64,000 nucleotides of DNA from Pseudomonas sp. C1C7 (GTDB lineage Bacteria > Pseudomonadota > Gammaproteobacteria > Pseudomonadales > Pseudomonadaceae). The DNA lies in contig NZ_JABFMP010000029.1 of assembly GCF_013359595.1 (NCBI RefSeq), positions 28,909 through 92,908 on the forward strand. The letters are read 5' to 3'. The translations under genes were made by a program, and so were the position numbers. The notes below the pieces were generated by a model that ran no database searches, was not told where the DNA came from, and was given only the letters and a program-made list of their open reading frames with translations. Below, piece after piece: positions 17,317 to 25,993 of this stretch (the stretch's first letter is position 1; each line of letters opens with the position of its first letter).

Positions 17317-17419
17317 CTGTAGGAGCCAGCTTGCTCGCGATGGTCGTCAACGATGACGTTGGCTGCCTGACACCCCGCGGCGTTCTCGGGTGTATCGCGT
17401 GCAAGCTGGCGCCTACAGG
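17317..17419. repeat. Degenerate REP family B pair
   Basis: GTAGGAGCCAGCTTGCTCGC at the left and CGTGCAAGCTGGCGCCTACA at the right, about 65 bases apart. Arms still complement each other, but both cores have drifted. Confidence 0.7.
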
Positions 17420-17431
17420 GGTTCGTAGTGA

Positions 17432-18550
17432 TTATGGGAGGTGCGTCATCACCCGGTCAGCCAGCGCCAGGCAGCTGGTCAGGCCCGGCGATTCGATGCC
17501 GAACAGGTTGATCAACCCTGGCACTCCATGCTCCGCCGGCCCATCGATACGGAAATCGGCAGCCGGATCGCCCGGGCCGCTGATTTTCGGGCGGATACCG
17601 CTGTAGGCCGGTTGCAGGCTGTTATCCGGCAACCCCGGCCAGTAGCGCCGGATCGCCGCGTAAAAACCGTCGGCCCGTGCCGGATCCACGCGGTAATCGA
17701 TACCCGAGACCCACTCCACATCCGGTCCGAACCGCGCCTGCCCGCCAAGGTCGAGGGTCATGTGCACGCCAAGCCCGGCGCTTTCCGGCGCCGGGTACAC
17801 CAGATGGCGAAACGGCGCGCGACCGCTGAAGCTGAAGTAACTGCCCTTGCACAAGTACGCGGTGGGCACATGCCGGGCAGGAAGGCCTTCAATGCGCCCG
17901 GCCACCTCGGGCGCCGACAACCCCGCACAATTGATCAGCTCGCGACAGGTCAGGGTCATCGGCTCGGCGCCGCCCATCTGCAATGCAAACCCTTGCTCGA
18001 TGCAGCGCACCGACAACAGCGGCGTATGAAACACCAGCGACACGCCATGGGCCTCGGCATCGCCTTGCAGCGCCAGCATCAGCCCATGGGAATCGACGAT
18101 GCCGGTGGACGGCGACCACAGCGCAGCAACGCATGCCAACTCCGGCTCAAGCGCCCGCGCCTGCTCGGCATCCAGCCATTGCAGATCCTCCACGCCATTC
18201 TGCCGCCCCTGCTCAAGCAGCTTTGCCAAGGCCAGCTTTTGCGCTTCATCGGTGGCGACAATCAGCTTGCCCAGGCGCTGATGACTCACGCCGCGCTCGT
18301 CGCAGTAGGCGTAGAGGCGTTGCTTGCCCTCCACGCACAACTGCGCCTTGAGACTGCCGCCGGGGTAGTAGATGCCGGCGTGGATCACTTCGGAGTTGCG
18401 CGAGCTGACCCCGACGCCGATGCCTTCGCCGGCTTCGACCACGATCACTTCGCGCCCACTCATGGCCAAGGCTCTGGCCACCGCCAGCCCGACCACCCCG
18501 GCACCTGCCACCACGCTATCGATATCGACGCTCACCGTCCCCGCTGCCAT
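17432..18550 (-). CDS. FAD-dependent oxidoreductase, L-2-hydroxyglutarate oxidase (LhgO)-like
   Basis: A 372-residue DAO-fold flavoprotein: VVAGAGVVGLAVARAL dinucleotide motif, E-rich second strand (EVIVVEAGEGIG), SSRNSEVIHAGIYY as in the LhgO group, and the C-terminal FAD motif NLFGIESPGLTSCLALAD. It would oxidise a 2-hydroxy acid or amino acid and pass electrons to the quinone pool. The start ATG overlaps the stop of the upstream MFS gene (TGATG), so the two are coupled and the transporter probably imports its substrate. Confidence 0.88.
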   Translation of the reverse strand: MAAGTVSVDIDSVVAGAGVVGLAVARALAMSGREVIVVEAGEGIGVGVSSRNSEVIHAGIYYPGGSLKAQLCVEGKQRLYAYCDERGVSHQRLGKLIVATDEAQKLALAKLLEQGRQNGVEDLQWLDAEQARALEPELACVAALWSPSTGIVDSHGLMLALQGDAEAHGVSLVFHTPLLSVRCIEQGFALQMGGAEPMTLTCRELINCAGLSAPEVAGRIEGLPARHVPTAYLCKGSYFSFSGRAPFRHLVYPAPESAGLGVHMTLDLGGQARFGPDVEWVSGIDYRVDPARADGFYAAIRRYWPGLPDNSLQPAYSGIRPKISGPGDPAADFRIDGPAEHGVPGLINLFGIESPGLTSCLALADRVMTHLP

Positions 18551-19863
18551 CAAACCAGTCCCCGCTCCCGATAGTCGATGAGGCTGGAGAATATCGCCAA
18601 CAGGAAGGCCATGACCACGAAGAAGATCAGCACCAGGAAATACGAACCGGTGAACTGCACGATCAGTCCGATCAGGATCGGCACGATGACGCCGGCCATG
18701 TTGCCGCAGAAGTTCATGGTGCCGGCCAGCACGCCGGTCTTCGAGGTGCCGCCGAGGATCGAAGGAATGCACCAGTACATGCCGCACCAGCGGATGAAGA
18801 ACATCGCCACGCACAGAAGACCGATGGCCTGGCTGGCCTGCGAGGTGTACGCGGTGCCGAGCATGCAGAGTGCCGCCACCAGCGCCGAGCCGCTGAACAT
18901 GCTGCGCATCACCAGGTTCGGCGAGGCGCCGGTGGATTTCCATTTGTCGCCCAGGTAGCCGCCGACCAGTTCACCGACGAAACCGCACATGAAGATCAGG
19001 AAGGTCGCGCCGCCCATGCCGGAAATGTTCAGGCCGTGGGTCTGGTGCAGGTAGCTCGGCATCCAGGTCAGCAAGCCGTAGAACACGCTGAGGATGCAGC
19101 AATAGCCGGCGAACATGGCCAGTACCGAACGGTCCCGCAGCAGCTCCTTGAACGGGATGCTGGTGACCGCGCCGGCCTTGCTGACCGTGGCGTTGCCGGC
19201 GGTGATGTGTGCAAGCTCCGCGGCGTTGACGCCCGGGTGTTCGCTGGGATGGTTGCGGATGTATTTCCAGGCCAGCACCCCGGCGAGCATGGTGCCGACG
19301 CCGGCGATCACGAAGGCGATGCGCCAGGAGTCGAACCAGGCGATCAGCCCGGCAATGATGATCGCGCCGAAGGCACTGCCCAGCGGCGCACCGCCGTCGA
19401 CCAGCACCGCGCCGCGTCCGCGTTCGTTGGGCGTCAGCCAGGCGCCGTTGAGCTTGGCGCCGGCCGGCATGATCGGCGACTCGGCAACGCCCAGGCCCAT
19501 GCGGGTGATCAGCAGGGTGATCCAGTTGTGCGCACCGGCGGCAAGCGCCTGGAACGCGCCCCAGGCCACGGTCGCCACCACGATCACGCGGCGGGTGTGG
19601 AAACGGTCCAGCAGCATGCCGCCGGGGATTTGCATCAGCGCGTAGGACCAGAAGAACGCGCTGAGCATCAGGCCTTCGAGGGCCGGCGGGATCTGGAACT
19701 CGGTGGAGATCATCGGCAACGCCACCGACAGTGAGGCGCGGTCGATGTAGTTGATGGCGGTCAGCATCAGCATGATGAGGAAGATCCGCCAGCGTACGGT
19801 GGTGGCTCGTTCGGTTGCGGACGCGGCTGGCATGGCCAGGCTTTCGGCACTCGGATTGTTCAT
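18550..19863 (-). CDS. MFS transporter, anion:cation symporter type
   Basis: A 437-residue, 12-helix carrier with the ACS signature NYIDRASLSVALPMI and the conserved LLDRFHTRRVIV loop. The GLGVAESPIMPAGAKL segment is like the hexuronate/glucarate subfamily. Coupled by TGATG to the downstream FAD oxidoreductase. Expected to import an organic anion with protons. Confidence 0.9.
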   Translation of the reverse strand: MNNPSAESLAMPAASATERATTVRWRIFLIMLMLTAINYIDRASLSVALPMISTEFQIPPALEGLMLSAFFWSYALMQIPGGMLLDRFHTRRVIVVATVAWGAFQALAAGAHNWITLLITRMGLGVAESPIMPAGAKLNGAWLTPNERGRGAVLVDGGAPLGSAFGAIIIAGLIAWFDSWRIAFVIAGVGTMLAGVLAWKYIRNHPSEHPGVNAAELAHITAGNATVSKAGAVTSIPFKELLRDRSVLAMFAGYCCILSVFYGLLTWMPSYLHQTHGLNISGMGGATFLIFMCGFVGELVGGYLGDKWKSTGASPNLVMRSMFSGSALVAALCMLGTAYTSQASQAIGLLCVAMFFIRWCGMYWCIPSILGGTSKTGVLAGTMNFCGNMAGVIVPILIGLIVQFTGSYFLVLIFFVVMAFLLAIFSSLIDYRERGLV

Positions 19864-19992
19864 GGAGGGGCGCTCTTATTGTTGTGGAAACAAGCGGCCC
19901 CACTCTAATCACGGCTCCGGGTGCTGAATAATGATGGGATCTGATTGGGGGATTACCAACCGTCATCCCCTGAATTTTGCTGTGGATTCAAT

Positions 19993-20074
19993 GGCCTCTT
20001 CGCGGGCAAGCCCGCTCCCACAGGTTTGCGAACGCCTCATATCCCTGTGGGAGCGGGCTTGGTCGCGAAGAGGC
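19993..20074. repeat. REP family B inverted pair
   Basis: Cores CGCGGGCAAGCCCGCTCCCA and a copy with one change (GGCTTGGTCGCG); flanking GGCCTCTT and AAGAGGCC extend the stem. Confidence 0.85.
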
Positions 20075-20104
20075 CGGTTGATTCAACAAAGAACCAACAG
20101 ACAA

Positions 20105-20893
20105 TCAGAAAGTCCCTGGATAACTCCCGCCATCGAGCAACAGGTTCTGCCCGGTGAGAAACCCGGATTGCGCACTACAGATGAACGCGCAATAGGCACC
20201 AAATTCATCCGGCTGGCCAAAGCGCTGCGCCGGCACGTTCCTGCGTCGTTGCTCGGCAACGGCCTCAACACTGCTGCCATTGGCTTGCGCGGCAGCGTCG
20301 AGGGTTTTCTGTAGGCGCTCGGTCTCGAATGGCCCCGGCAACAGGTTGTTCACGGTGACATTATTGCCCGCCAACCGCGCCTGACGCGCCAGCCCCGCGA
20401 TGAATCCGGTCAGCCCGCTGCGCGCACCGTTGGACAGCCCCAGCACGTCGATCGGCGCCTTCACCGCACCGGAGGTGATGTTGACGATACGCCCGAACCC
20501 ACGCTCGGCCATGCCGTCGACACAGGCCTTGATCAGTTCGATCGGCGTGAGCATGTTGGCGTCCAGCGCCTTGAGCCAGTCTTCGCGCTGCCAGTCGCGG
20601 AAGTCCCCCGGCGGCGGACCACCCGCGTTGTTCACCAGAATGTCGATCTGCGGACAGGCCGCCAGCACCTGCGCTCGCACCGCCGCTTCGCTGATGTCCC
20701 CGGCCACGGTGCGCACCTCGATGCTCGGTGCCAACTGCCGCAGTTCTGCGGCAGCCGCCTGCAGGGTCTCATCGCCACGGGCGTTGATCACCAGGTTCAC
20801 ACCCTCCTTCGCCAACGCACGCGCACAGGCCAGGCCCAAGCCCTTGCTGGCGGCGCAGACAATCGCCCAGCGCCCCGAAATTCCCAAATCCAT
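20105..20893 (-). CDS. SDR-family oxidoreductase
   Basis: A 262-residue short-chain dehydrogenase. The Rossmann motif is CAASKGLGLACA rather than the common TGxxxGIG. NNAGGPPPG follows the usual NNAG, the Ser motif is NITSGAV, and the catalytic Tyr position reads LSNGARSGLTG. The standard YxxxK is therefore not evident at the expected place, as in the divergent FabG-like 'SDR with N-x-x-R' group. The start MDLGIS has a GGAG upstream; the longer frame is leader. Divergent from the iron-alcohol dehydrogenase gene. Confidence 0.85.
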   Translation of the reverse strand: MDLGISGRWAIVCAASKGLGLACARALAKEGVNLVINARGDETLQAAAAELRQLAPSIEVRTVAGDISEAAVRAQVLAACPQIDILVNNAGGPPPGDFRDWQREDWLKALDANMLTPIELIKACVDGMAERGFGRIVNITSGAVKAPIDVLGLSNGARSGLTGFIAGLARQARLAGNNVTVNNLLPGPFETERLQKTLDAAAQANGSSVEAVAEQRRRNVPAQRFGQPDEFGAYCAFICSAQSGFLTGQNLLLDGGSYPGTF

Positions 20894-21054
20894 GACCCTG
20901 CTCCCGTCGATTGAAAACGCCCACGTTAACACCGCACGCCCCCTTCACAGGGGATGACAAAGGGTGATCGCAGGATCAGACCTTTTCATTATCGGCGCTC
21001 CCGAGCGCTGATTACTGTTGCCCCACGAACAAGAACCACAAGCGGGAGACACCC

Positions 21055-22218
21055 ATGAACCCATTTCAGTTTTACTTCCCCACCACCCTCAAAAGCGGCA
21101 ACGGTCTGGTGCGTCAGGCAGGCGTCCTGCTCAAGCCCCATGTGCAGAAAAAGCTGCTGGTGGTCACCGACGAAGGCCTGATGGCGTCGGGGGTGATGGA
21201 AGCCTTTTTCGCCTCGCTGACTGAAAGCGAGATTGCCTACGAAGTGTTTGCCGGGGTCGAGCCCAACCCCACCACCGACGTGCTGGAGCGCGCCGTGGCG
21301 TTCCTCAAAAGCCACGATTGCGATTCGGTGATCGGCGTCGGCGGTGGCAGCAGCATCGACACCGCCAAGGGTGTCGCGGCCATGGCCACCAACCCCGGCA
21401 ACATCCTCGACTACGAGGGCTACGACAAACTCAAGCAGCCGCCGCTGCCGATCTTCGCCATCCCGACCACTTCCGGCACCGGCAGCGAGTGCACCGCGTC
21501 CACGGTGTTCACCAACACCAAGACGCTGTTCAAGACCGTGATCATCAGCCCGGCGCTGTTTCCGAAGCTGGCGATTCTCGACGCCGAACTGACCCTCAAG
21601 CTGCCGCCGTCGATCACCGCCGCCACCGGCATGGACGCCCTGACCCACGCCATCGAGTCCTACGTCTCCAAACAGGCCAACCCGATCAGCCAGGCCCTGG
21701 CGCTGCAAGCGATCAAGATGATCTGCAGCCATCTGCCGAAAGCCTTTTTCACCGGCTCCGACCTGCACGCCCGGGAGCAGATGCTGCTCGCTTCGTTCCT
21801 CGCCGGCGTCGCCTTCGCCCAATCGAAACTGGGCAACGTGCATGCGATCTCCCACACCTTCGGTGGCGTGTTCAACATTCCCCATGGCATCGCCAACGCC
21901 ACGCTGTTGCCCTACGTCATCGAGTTCAACCTGCCGGCCTGCCCTGAACTGTTCCGCGAAATCGCCCTGGCCATGGGCGAGAACGTCGATGGCCTGAGCG
22001 TGGCTCAAGCCGGGCACAAAGTGGTGGAACACGTACAGGCGCTGAACAAGGCCATCGGCATCCCCGACAACATCAAGGACCTGGGCGTGGACCTGGAGTA
22101 CATGCCGCAGATGGTCAGCGACTCGATGCGCAGCGGCAACGTGCTGGTCAACCCGCGCCTGACCAATGCCGCCGACGTGGAGCGAATCATCCGTAACGCG
22201 TACCACGGCACTCACTGA
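21055..22218 (+). CDS. Iron-containing (group III) alcohol dehydrogenase
   Basis: A 387-residue NAD-dependent enzyme: N-terminal GVGGGSSIDTAKG nucleotide-binding motif (94-107), and metal ligands D194, H198, H263 and H277 in MDALTHAIES and NVHAISHTFG...IPHG, all intact and spaced as in FucO/AdhB. It interconverts an alcohol and an aldehyde or ketone. It is the first gene of an operon with the NIPSNAP and cyclase genes. Ribosome site GGGAG nine bases upstream. Confidence 0.93.
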   Translation: MNPFQFYFPTTLKSGNGLVRQAGVLLKPHVQKKLLVVTDEGLMASGVMEAFFASLTESEIAYEVFAGVEPNPTTDVLERAVAFLKSHDCDSVIGVGGGSSIDTAKGVAAMATNPGNILDYEGYDKLKQPPLPIFAIPTTSGTGSECTASTVFTNTKTLFKTVIISPALFPKLAILDAELTLKLPPSITAATGMDALTHAIESYVSKQANPISQALALQAIKMICSHLPKAFFTGSDLHAREQMLLASFLAGVAFAQSKLGNVHAISHTFGGVFNIPHGIANATLLPYVIEFNLPACPELFREIALAMGENVDGLSVAQAGHKVVEHVQALNKAIGIPDNIKDLGVDLEYMPQMVSDSMRSGNVLVNPRLTNAADVERIIRNAYHGTH

Positions 22219-22240
22219 TCACTGCAAGAGAGACAATCCC

Positions 22241-22555
22241 ATGTTTTATGAAATGCGCACCTACACCGTCCAGATCGGCAAGATGCAGACCTACCTCAAG
22301 CACTTCGAGGAAAACGGCCTGCCCGTGATCTCCCGCTACACCACGCTGGTGGGCTGGTGGTACACCGAGATCGGCGAGCTGAACCAGGTAGTGCACATCT
22401 GGGCCTACGAGAGCCTGGACGATCGCATCAACAAACGCGCCGCCCTCTACCAGGACCCGGACTGGCTCGAAGGCTTCGTGCCGATCGCCTTTGCGATGCT
22501 TGAAAAAATGGAATCGAAACTACTGATGCCGGCGCAGTTTTCCCCGATCAAATAG
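22241..22555 (+). CDS. NIPSNAP-family protein
   Basis: A 104-residue ferredoxin-like alpha/beta barrel protein: FYEMRTYTVQIGKMQTYLKH, VVHIWAYESLDDR, and the DPDWLEGF motif. Members occur next to catabolic dehydrogenases but have no assigned reaction. Start fixed by AGAGA 8-9 bases upstream. Lies 22 bases after the alcohol dehydrogenase and before the cyclase gene. Confidence 0.85.
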   Translation: MFYEMRTYTVQIGKMQTYLKHFEENGLPVISRYTTLVGWWYTEIGELNQVVHIWAYESLDDRINKRAALYQDPDWLEGFVPIAFAMLEKMESKLLMPAQFSPIK

Positions 22556-22580
22556 CTCACACCCATCCCCTCTACGGTGA

Positions 22581-22641
22581 GCTGGAACACGATCCCTGTA
22601 GCAGCTGGCGAAGCCCGCGGCTACAGGGATCGTGTTCCAGC
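22581..22641. repeat. Perfect 21-bp inverted repeat between NIPSNAP and cyclase genes
   Basis: Arms 22581-22601 and 22621-22641 are exact reverse complements, starting GCTGGAACACGATCCCTGTA; loop 22602-22620. It differs from REP families A and B, although CTGTAG-CAGCTGGCG resembles a REP edge. No T run follows. Confidence 0.85.
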
Positions 22642-22669
22642 CTCCCGTGCAAAAACCAAGGAAAACCCC

Positions 22670-23650
22670 ATGTGCGACCACAACAACAATACCGCCGCCC
22701 ACTCCTCTCCCGATGCCAAGGCCCTGCTCGAAGGTCTGCCGACCAACTGGGGCAAGTGGGGGCCTGACGATGAAGTCGGTGCCCTTAACTACCTGCAAAA
22801 CGCCGAGGTGCTGCGCGGCATCAGCGCCGTGCGCCAGGGCAAGACGTTCACCCTGCAAGTGCAGATCGGCCATCCCAAGGGCGAGCCGCTGTGGCCCGGC
22901 CGTCGCCCGTCGATGCGGGTCAACGTGCTGGACAAGGGCCACTTCCTGGCCGGCAAGACTCATTTCGACGGGCACGTGGAGTACGCCGACGACGTGATCT
23001 TCATGCACCTGCAAGGCTCGACCCAGTACGACGCCCTGGGCCACGTCTGGCACGACAACAAACTGTGGAACGGCTACGACGCCATGAGCACCATCGGCGG
23101 CATGGACAAGGCCAGCATCCTGCCGATTGCCGAGCGCGGGATCGTCGGGCGCGCGGTGCTGATCGACATGGCCCGCCATCGCGGCAAGGCGGTGCTGGAC
23201 AAGGGCGAGACCTTCAATCACCACGACCTGCTGGCCGCCGCGAAAGCCCAGGGTATCGAGATCCACAAGCGCGACATCCTGATCATCCGCACCGGCTGGA
23301 TCGGCTCGTTCTACGAGCGCGAACCCGAGGAGTTCTACAAGGATTTCGCCGAGCCGGGCCTGACCTTCAGCCGCGAACTGGTGGAGTGGTTTCACCAGAT
23401 GGAAATCCCCAACCTGGTCACCGACACCATGGCCAACGAAGTCGCGGTCGATCCGCAGTCGGGGGTGCTGATTCCGCTGCACAACGCACTGATGCGCAAC
23501 CTCGGCGTGACCTTCACCGAGGTGGCGTTGCTCGACGAACTGGCCACAGATTGCGCCGAAGACGGCCAGTGGCAGTTTCTCTACACCGCCGCGCCCTTGA
23601 AGATCGTCGGCGGTACCGGCGCGCCGGTGAACCCCATCGTGATCAAGTAG
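22670..23650 (+). CDS. Cyclase-family protein (kynurenine formamidase-like fold), cytosolic
   Basis: A 326-residue member of the PF04199 cyclase family, with no signal peptide. It keeps the family core around THFDGHVEY and the metal-site segment QYDALGHVWHDN, a variant of the HxGTHxDxxxH motif. The later blocks are GRAVLIDMARHRGKAV, KRDILIIRTGW and the NLVTDTMANE strand. Such enzymes hydrolyse or cyclise amides, lactones or esters using a metal. Start MCDHNNN is set by AAGGA ten bases upstream. The long hairpin sits just before it. Converges with, and overlaps by eight bases, the LysR gene. Confidence 0.85.
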   Translation: MCDHNNNTAAHSSPDAKALLEGLPTNWGKWGPDDEVGALNYLQNAEVLRGISAVRQGKTFTLQVQIGHPKGEPLWPGRRPSMRVNVLDKGHFLAGKTHFDGHVEYADDVIFMHLQGSTQYDALGHVWHDNKLWNGYDAMSTIGGMDKASILPIAERGIVGRAVLIDMARHRGKAVLDKGETFNHHDLLAAAKAQGIEIHKRDILIIRTGWIGSFYEREPEEFYKDFAEPGLTFSRELVEWFHQMEIPNLVTDTMANEVAVDPQSGVLIPLHNALMRNLGVTFTEVALLDELATDCAEDGQWQFLYTAAPLKIVGGTGAPVNPIVIK

Positions 23651-24572
23651 TCAGGTCGCGCTGCAATTCGTTGATCAGCAGGGTCGCCGCCGGAGACAGA
23701 TCGGCGCCGACCCGGCTGATCACGCCATAGGGCTCGATCAAGGCGCGCAATGACACCGGCAGCTTCACCAGCAATTCGTGCTGCTCGCAGAACTCGGCCA
23801 CTTCCACCGGGATCACCGCCAGCAGGGTCGGGTCCTGCTGCACCAGCATCATGGTGGCGAAGGTCGACGAGGTTTCGAGCGGATAACGCGGAATCTCCAG
23901 CCCCGCCTCGTTCAGTTCCCGCTCCAGCGCCTGGCGCATCGGCATGTCCTTGGGATAGACCACCCAGCGGTAATCGCTCAACTGTGACAGCTGCAATGAC
24001 TCGACACGCGCCAGCGGATGGTCCTTGCTGGCGACTACCGCCAGGGGCTCTTCGCTCAACTCGATGCAGTCATAAGCGTCCGAACGCTGGCCGACGCTGG
24101 TGCGACAGATCGCCAGGTCCAGCCGTCCCTGATCCAGCAAACCAAGCAGCGTGGCGCTGGTGTTTTCCACCAGTTCCACCGACAGCTCCGGCTGCTTGAG
24201 GCGCAGTTCGGTCAGTGCCCGGGTCAGCAACGGCACCGCGCCCATGATCACCCCCACCGACAGGCGCCCGCCCTGGCCGCGCATGATGCTCAGCATTTCC
24301 TCGCGCAGGTGCTCCACATCGCTGTAGATCAGCCGCGCATAACGGATCATGCAGCGCCCCATTTCATTGGCCACCAAGCCCTTGGGCTGGCGCTCGAACA
24401 ACGGCATGCCGAGCAACGACTCGACCTCGTGCAGCGCCTTGGTGGCGCCGGACTGGGATATCGAAATCTGCTCGGCGGCCTTGTGCAGCGAGCCGCGATC
24501 ATCGAGGGCGATCAGCAGCCTCAGCTGTTTGAGGCGCAGACGTGAAGCGATGCTGCCAAGTGAAGGGACCAT
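23643..24572 (-). CDS. LysR-family transcriptional regulator (GbpR/PcaQ-like)
   Basis: A 309-residue regulator with N-terminal RLRLKQLRLLIALDDRGSLHK and helix-turn-helix AAEQISISQSGATKALHEVE, typical of the GbpR/PcaQ branch. The ATG at 24572 is given; an in-frame TTG at 24593 would add seven residues, and neither has a clean ribosome site. It stands between the two cyclase genes, so it is the probable regulator of both units. Confidence 0.88.
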   Translation of the reverse strand: MVPSLGSIASRLRLKQLRLLIALDDRGSLHKAAEQISISQSGATKALHEVESLLGMPLFERQPKGLVANEMGRCMIRYARLIYSDVEHLREEMLSIMRGQGGRLSVGVIMGAVPLLTRALTELRLKQPELSVELVENTSATLLGLLDQGRLDLAICRTSVGQRSDAYDCIELSEEPLAVVASKDHPLARVESLQLSQLSDYRWVVYPKDMPMRQALERELNEAGLEIPRYPLETSSTFATMMLVQQDPTLLAVIPVEVAEFCEQHELLVKLPVSLRALIEPYGVISRVGADLSPAATLLINELQRDLTT

Positions 24573-24731
24573 ATCGTCGGGTGCTCTGTTCAAGTTGCGA
24601 ATCCATCAGGGCCAGTGTAGGCCCCTGTAACGCGCATTTTGGGGCGCAGTCTCGGGGCCGGACAAATGACAACAACGGGCCAGGGGATGAGCGTTCGTCA
24701 TCCCCGGTCCGTTGTTGAGCAACCGTATCGG

Positions 24732-25670
24732 TCAGCGAATCGCCACCGGGTTGATGTTGACCTGGGTCGAGCCTTTGTAGAGCGGCTGACCGAGCACGAA
24801 CATGAAGGTCCAGGCCTTGTCCTTGACCAGTGCGCGGCTGTCGATCAGCTCCAGGTTGTAGATACCGTTCTTGGCCAGCATGAACTGGTTGACCGGGAAT
24901 TCCTGGCCGTCGGTGCCGGGGTAGATTTCCGAGGCCCAGGTGTCGCCGCCGAACGCGACGATCTGTTTGTCCGCCAGCCACTTGGCCGCCGCCATGCCGA
25001 TGCCCGGTTCCACCGCGAGGAATTTCTCGTTGTCCTTGCCCAAAAGCTCAAGCCAACCGGTGTTGAACAGCACCACATCGCCCTTCTCGATGCTGATGCC
25101 CTGCAGGTCCAGAGCCTTCTGGATATCGGCGACGGTGAACTCGGTTTTCTCCGGCACGATGGCTTTGCCGTACACCGCGGTCATGTCCAGGACCACGCCA
25201 CGGGTCACGATCGGCGGGACCTTTTCGATGCCCAGCTTCCTCACGCCCTCGACGGTCACGAAGTCGGCGGCGCGATTGCCGTTGTAGTAGACGTTGTCGA
25301 TGCCGATGTGGCCGATGCCGTTGAGCTGAGTGCCGACCCCGGTCCAGCCGACCACCAGTTCATCGTTGAAGGTGAATTTGTTCGGCCCCATGGTGGTGCC
25401 GCCCGCCTCGCCCGGCTGGACGTTGGTCAGGTGAAAACTGCGATGGCGGAAGGCGGGCAGGTTTTTGTCGATGGCCACTGCCAGCGGGTAGGTCTTGCCG
25501 GTCTTGATCAGCTTGGCGGCGTTGAGCACCGAGTCGGCGGTGATCAGGTTCGCGGCGCCGATTTCATCCTGGGCACCGTAGCGCGAGGGGTACCACTCTT
25601 GCGCATCGGCGGCGTGGGCGGCGTTGAGGGTGAACAGCAGGGCAAAAGGCAGTACCAATCGGTTAAGCAT
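24732..25670 (-). CDS. Cyclase-family protein, exported paralogue
   Basis: A 312-residue second PF04199 cyclase. Residues 1-20 form a signal peptide (MLNRLVLPFALLFTLNAAHA), so this one is periplasmic. Family landmarks: DEIGAANLIT, GVGTQLNGIGHIGID (variant of the metal motif), RGVVLDMTAVYG and KGDVVLFNTGW. About the same length as the cytosolic paralogue but clearly divergent. Start supported by AGGA upstream; a longer open frame is leader. It could process a substrate before uptake. Confidence 0.85.
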   Translation of the reverse strand: MLNRLVLPFALLFTLNAAHAADAQEWYPSRYGAQDEIGAANLITADSVLNAAKLIKTGKTYPLAVAIDKNLPAFRHRSFHLTNVQPGEAGGTTMGPNKFTFNDELVVGWTGVGTQLNGIGHIGIDNVYYNGNRAADFVTVEGVRKLGIEKVPPIVTRGVVLDMTAVYGKAIVPEKTEFTVADIQKALDLQGISIEKGDVVLFNTGWLELLGKDNEKFLAVEPGIGMAAAKWLADKQIVAFGGDTWASEIYPGTDGQEFPVNQFMLAKNGIYNLELIDSRALVKDKAWTFMFVLGQPLYKGSTQVNINPVAIR

Positions 25671-25993
25671 GGGGCAGATCCTTGTCTGGTTTCGATGGCG
25701 CCAAGGTACCCAGCGCGTTTGTGCGAAAACAGACAGGTGTCGACAATACAATTGTTCCGGATTTTCACGAGTGCACGCTCTTTTACAGGTGCTGCCGAAG
25801 GCTGCGATCTTTTGATCTTGCTTTTAAAAAACAAAATCAAAAGATCGCAGCCTCCGGCAGCAACTACACGGTTACCGGTAGACATCGGCAGTCAACTGAC
25901 ATAAAACCCGTAAATCCAGCCAGTCGATCAAGCGCCGTTACGTTTATACCGTTTGCGAATTAAGATTATTCCAACTCGCTAAAACAGAAGCTC
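25671..25993. other. Intergenic region with REP pair
   Basis: About 320 bases between divergent genes. REP family A pair at 25785-25868. The right part (25900-25993) is AT-richer and probably holds the GlxA-type gene promoter. Nothing else seen. Confidence 0.6.
25785..25868. repeat. REP family A inverted pair
   Basis: Two GGCTGCGATC cores head to head with an A/T-rich loop of about 35 bases between the GATC ends. Confidence 0.8.
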
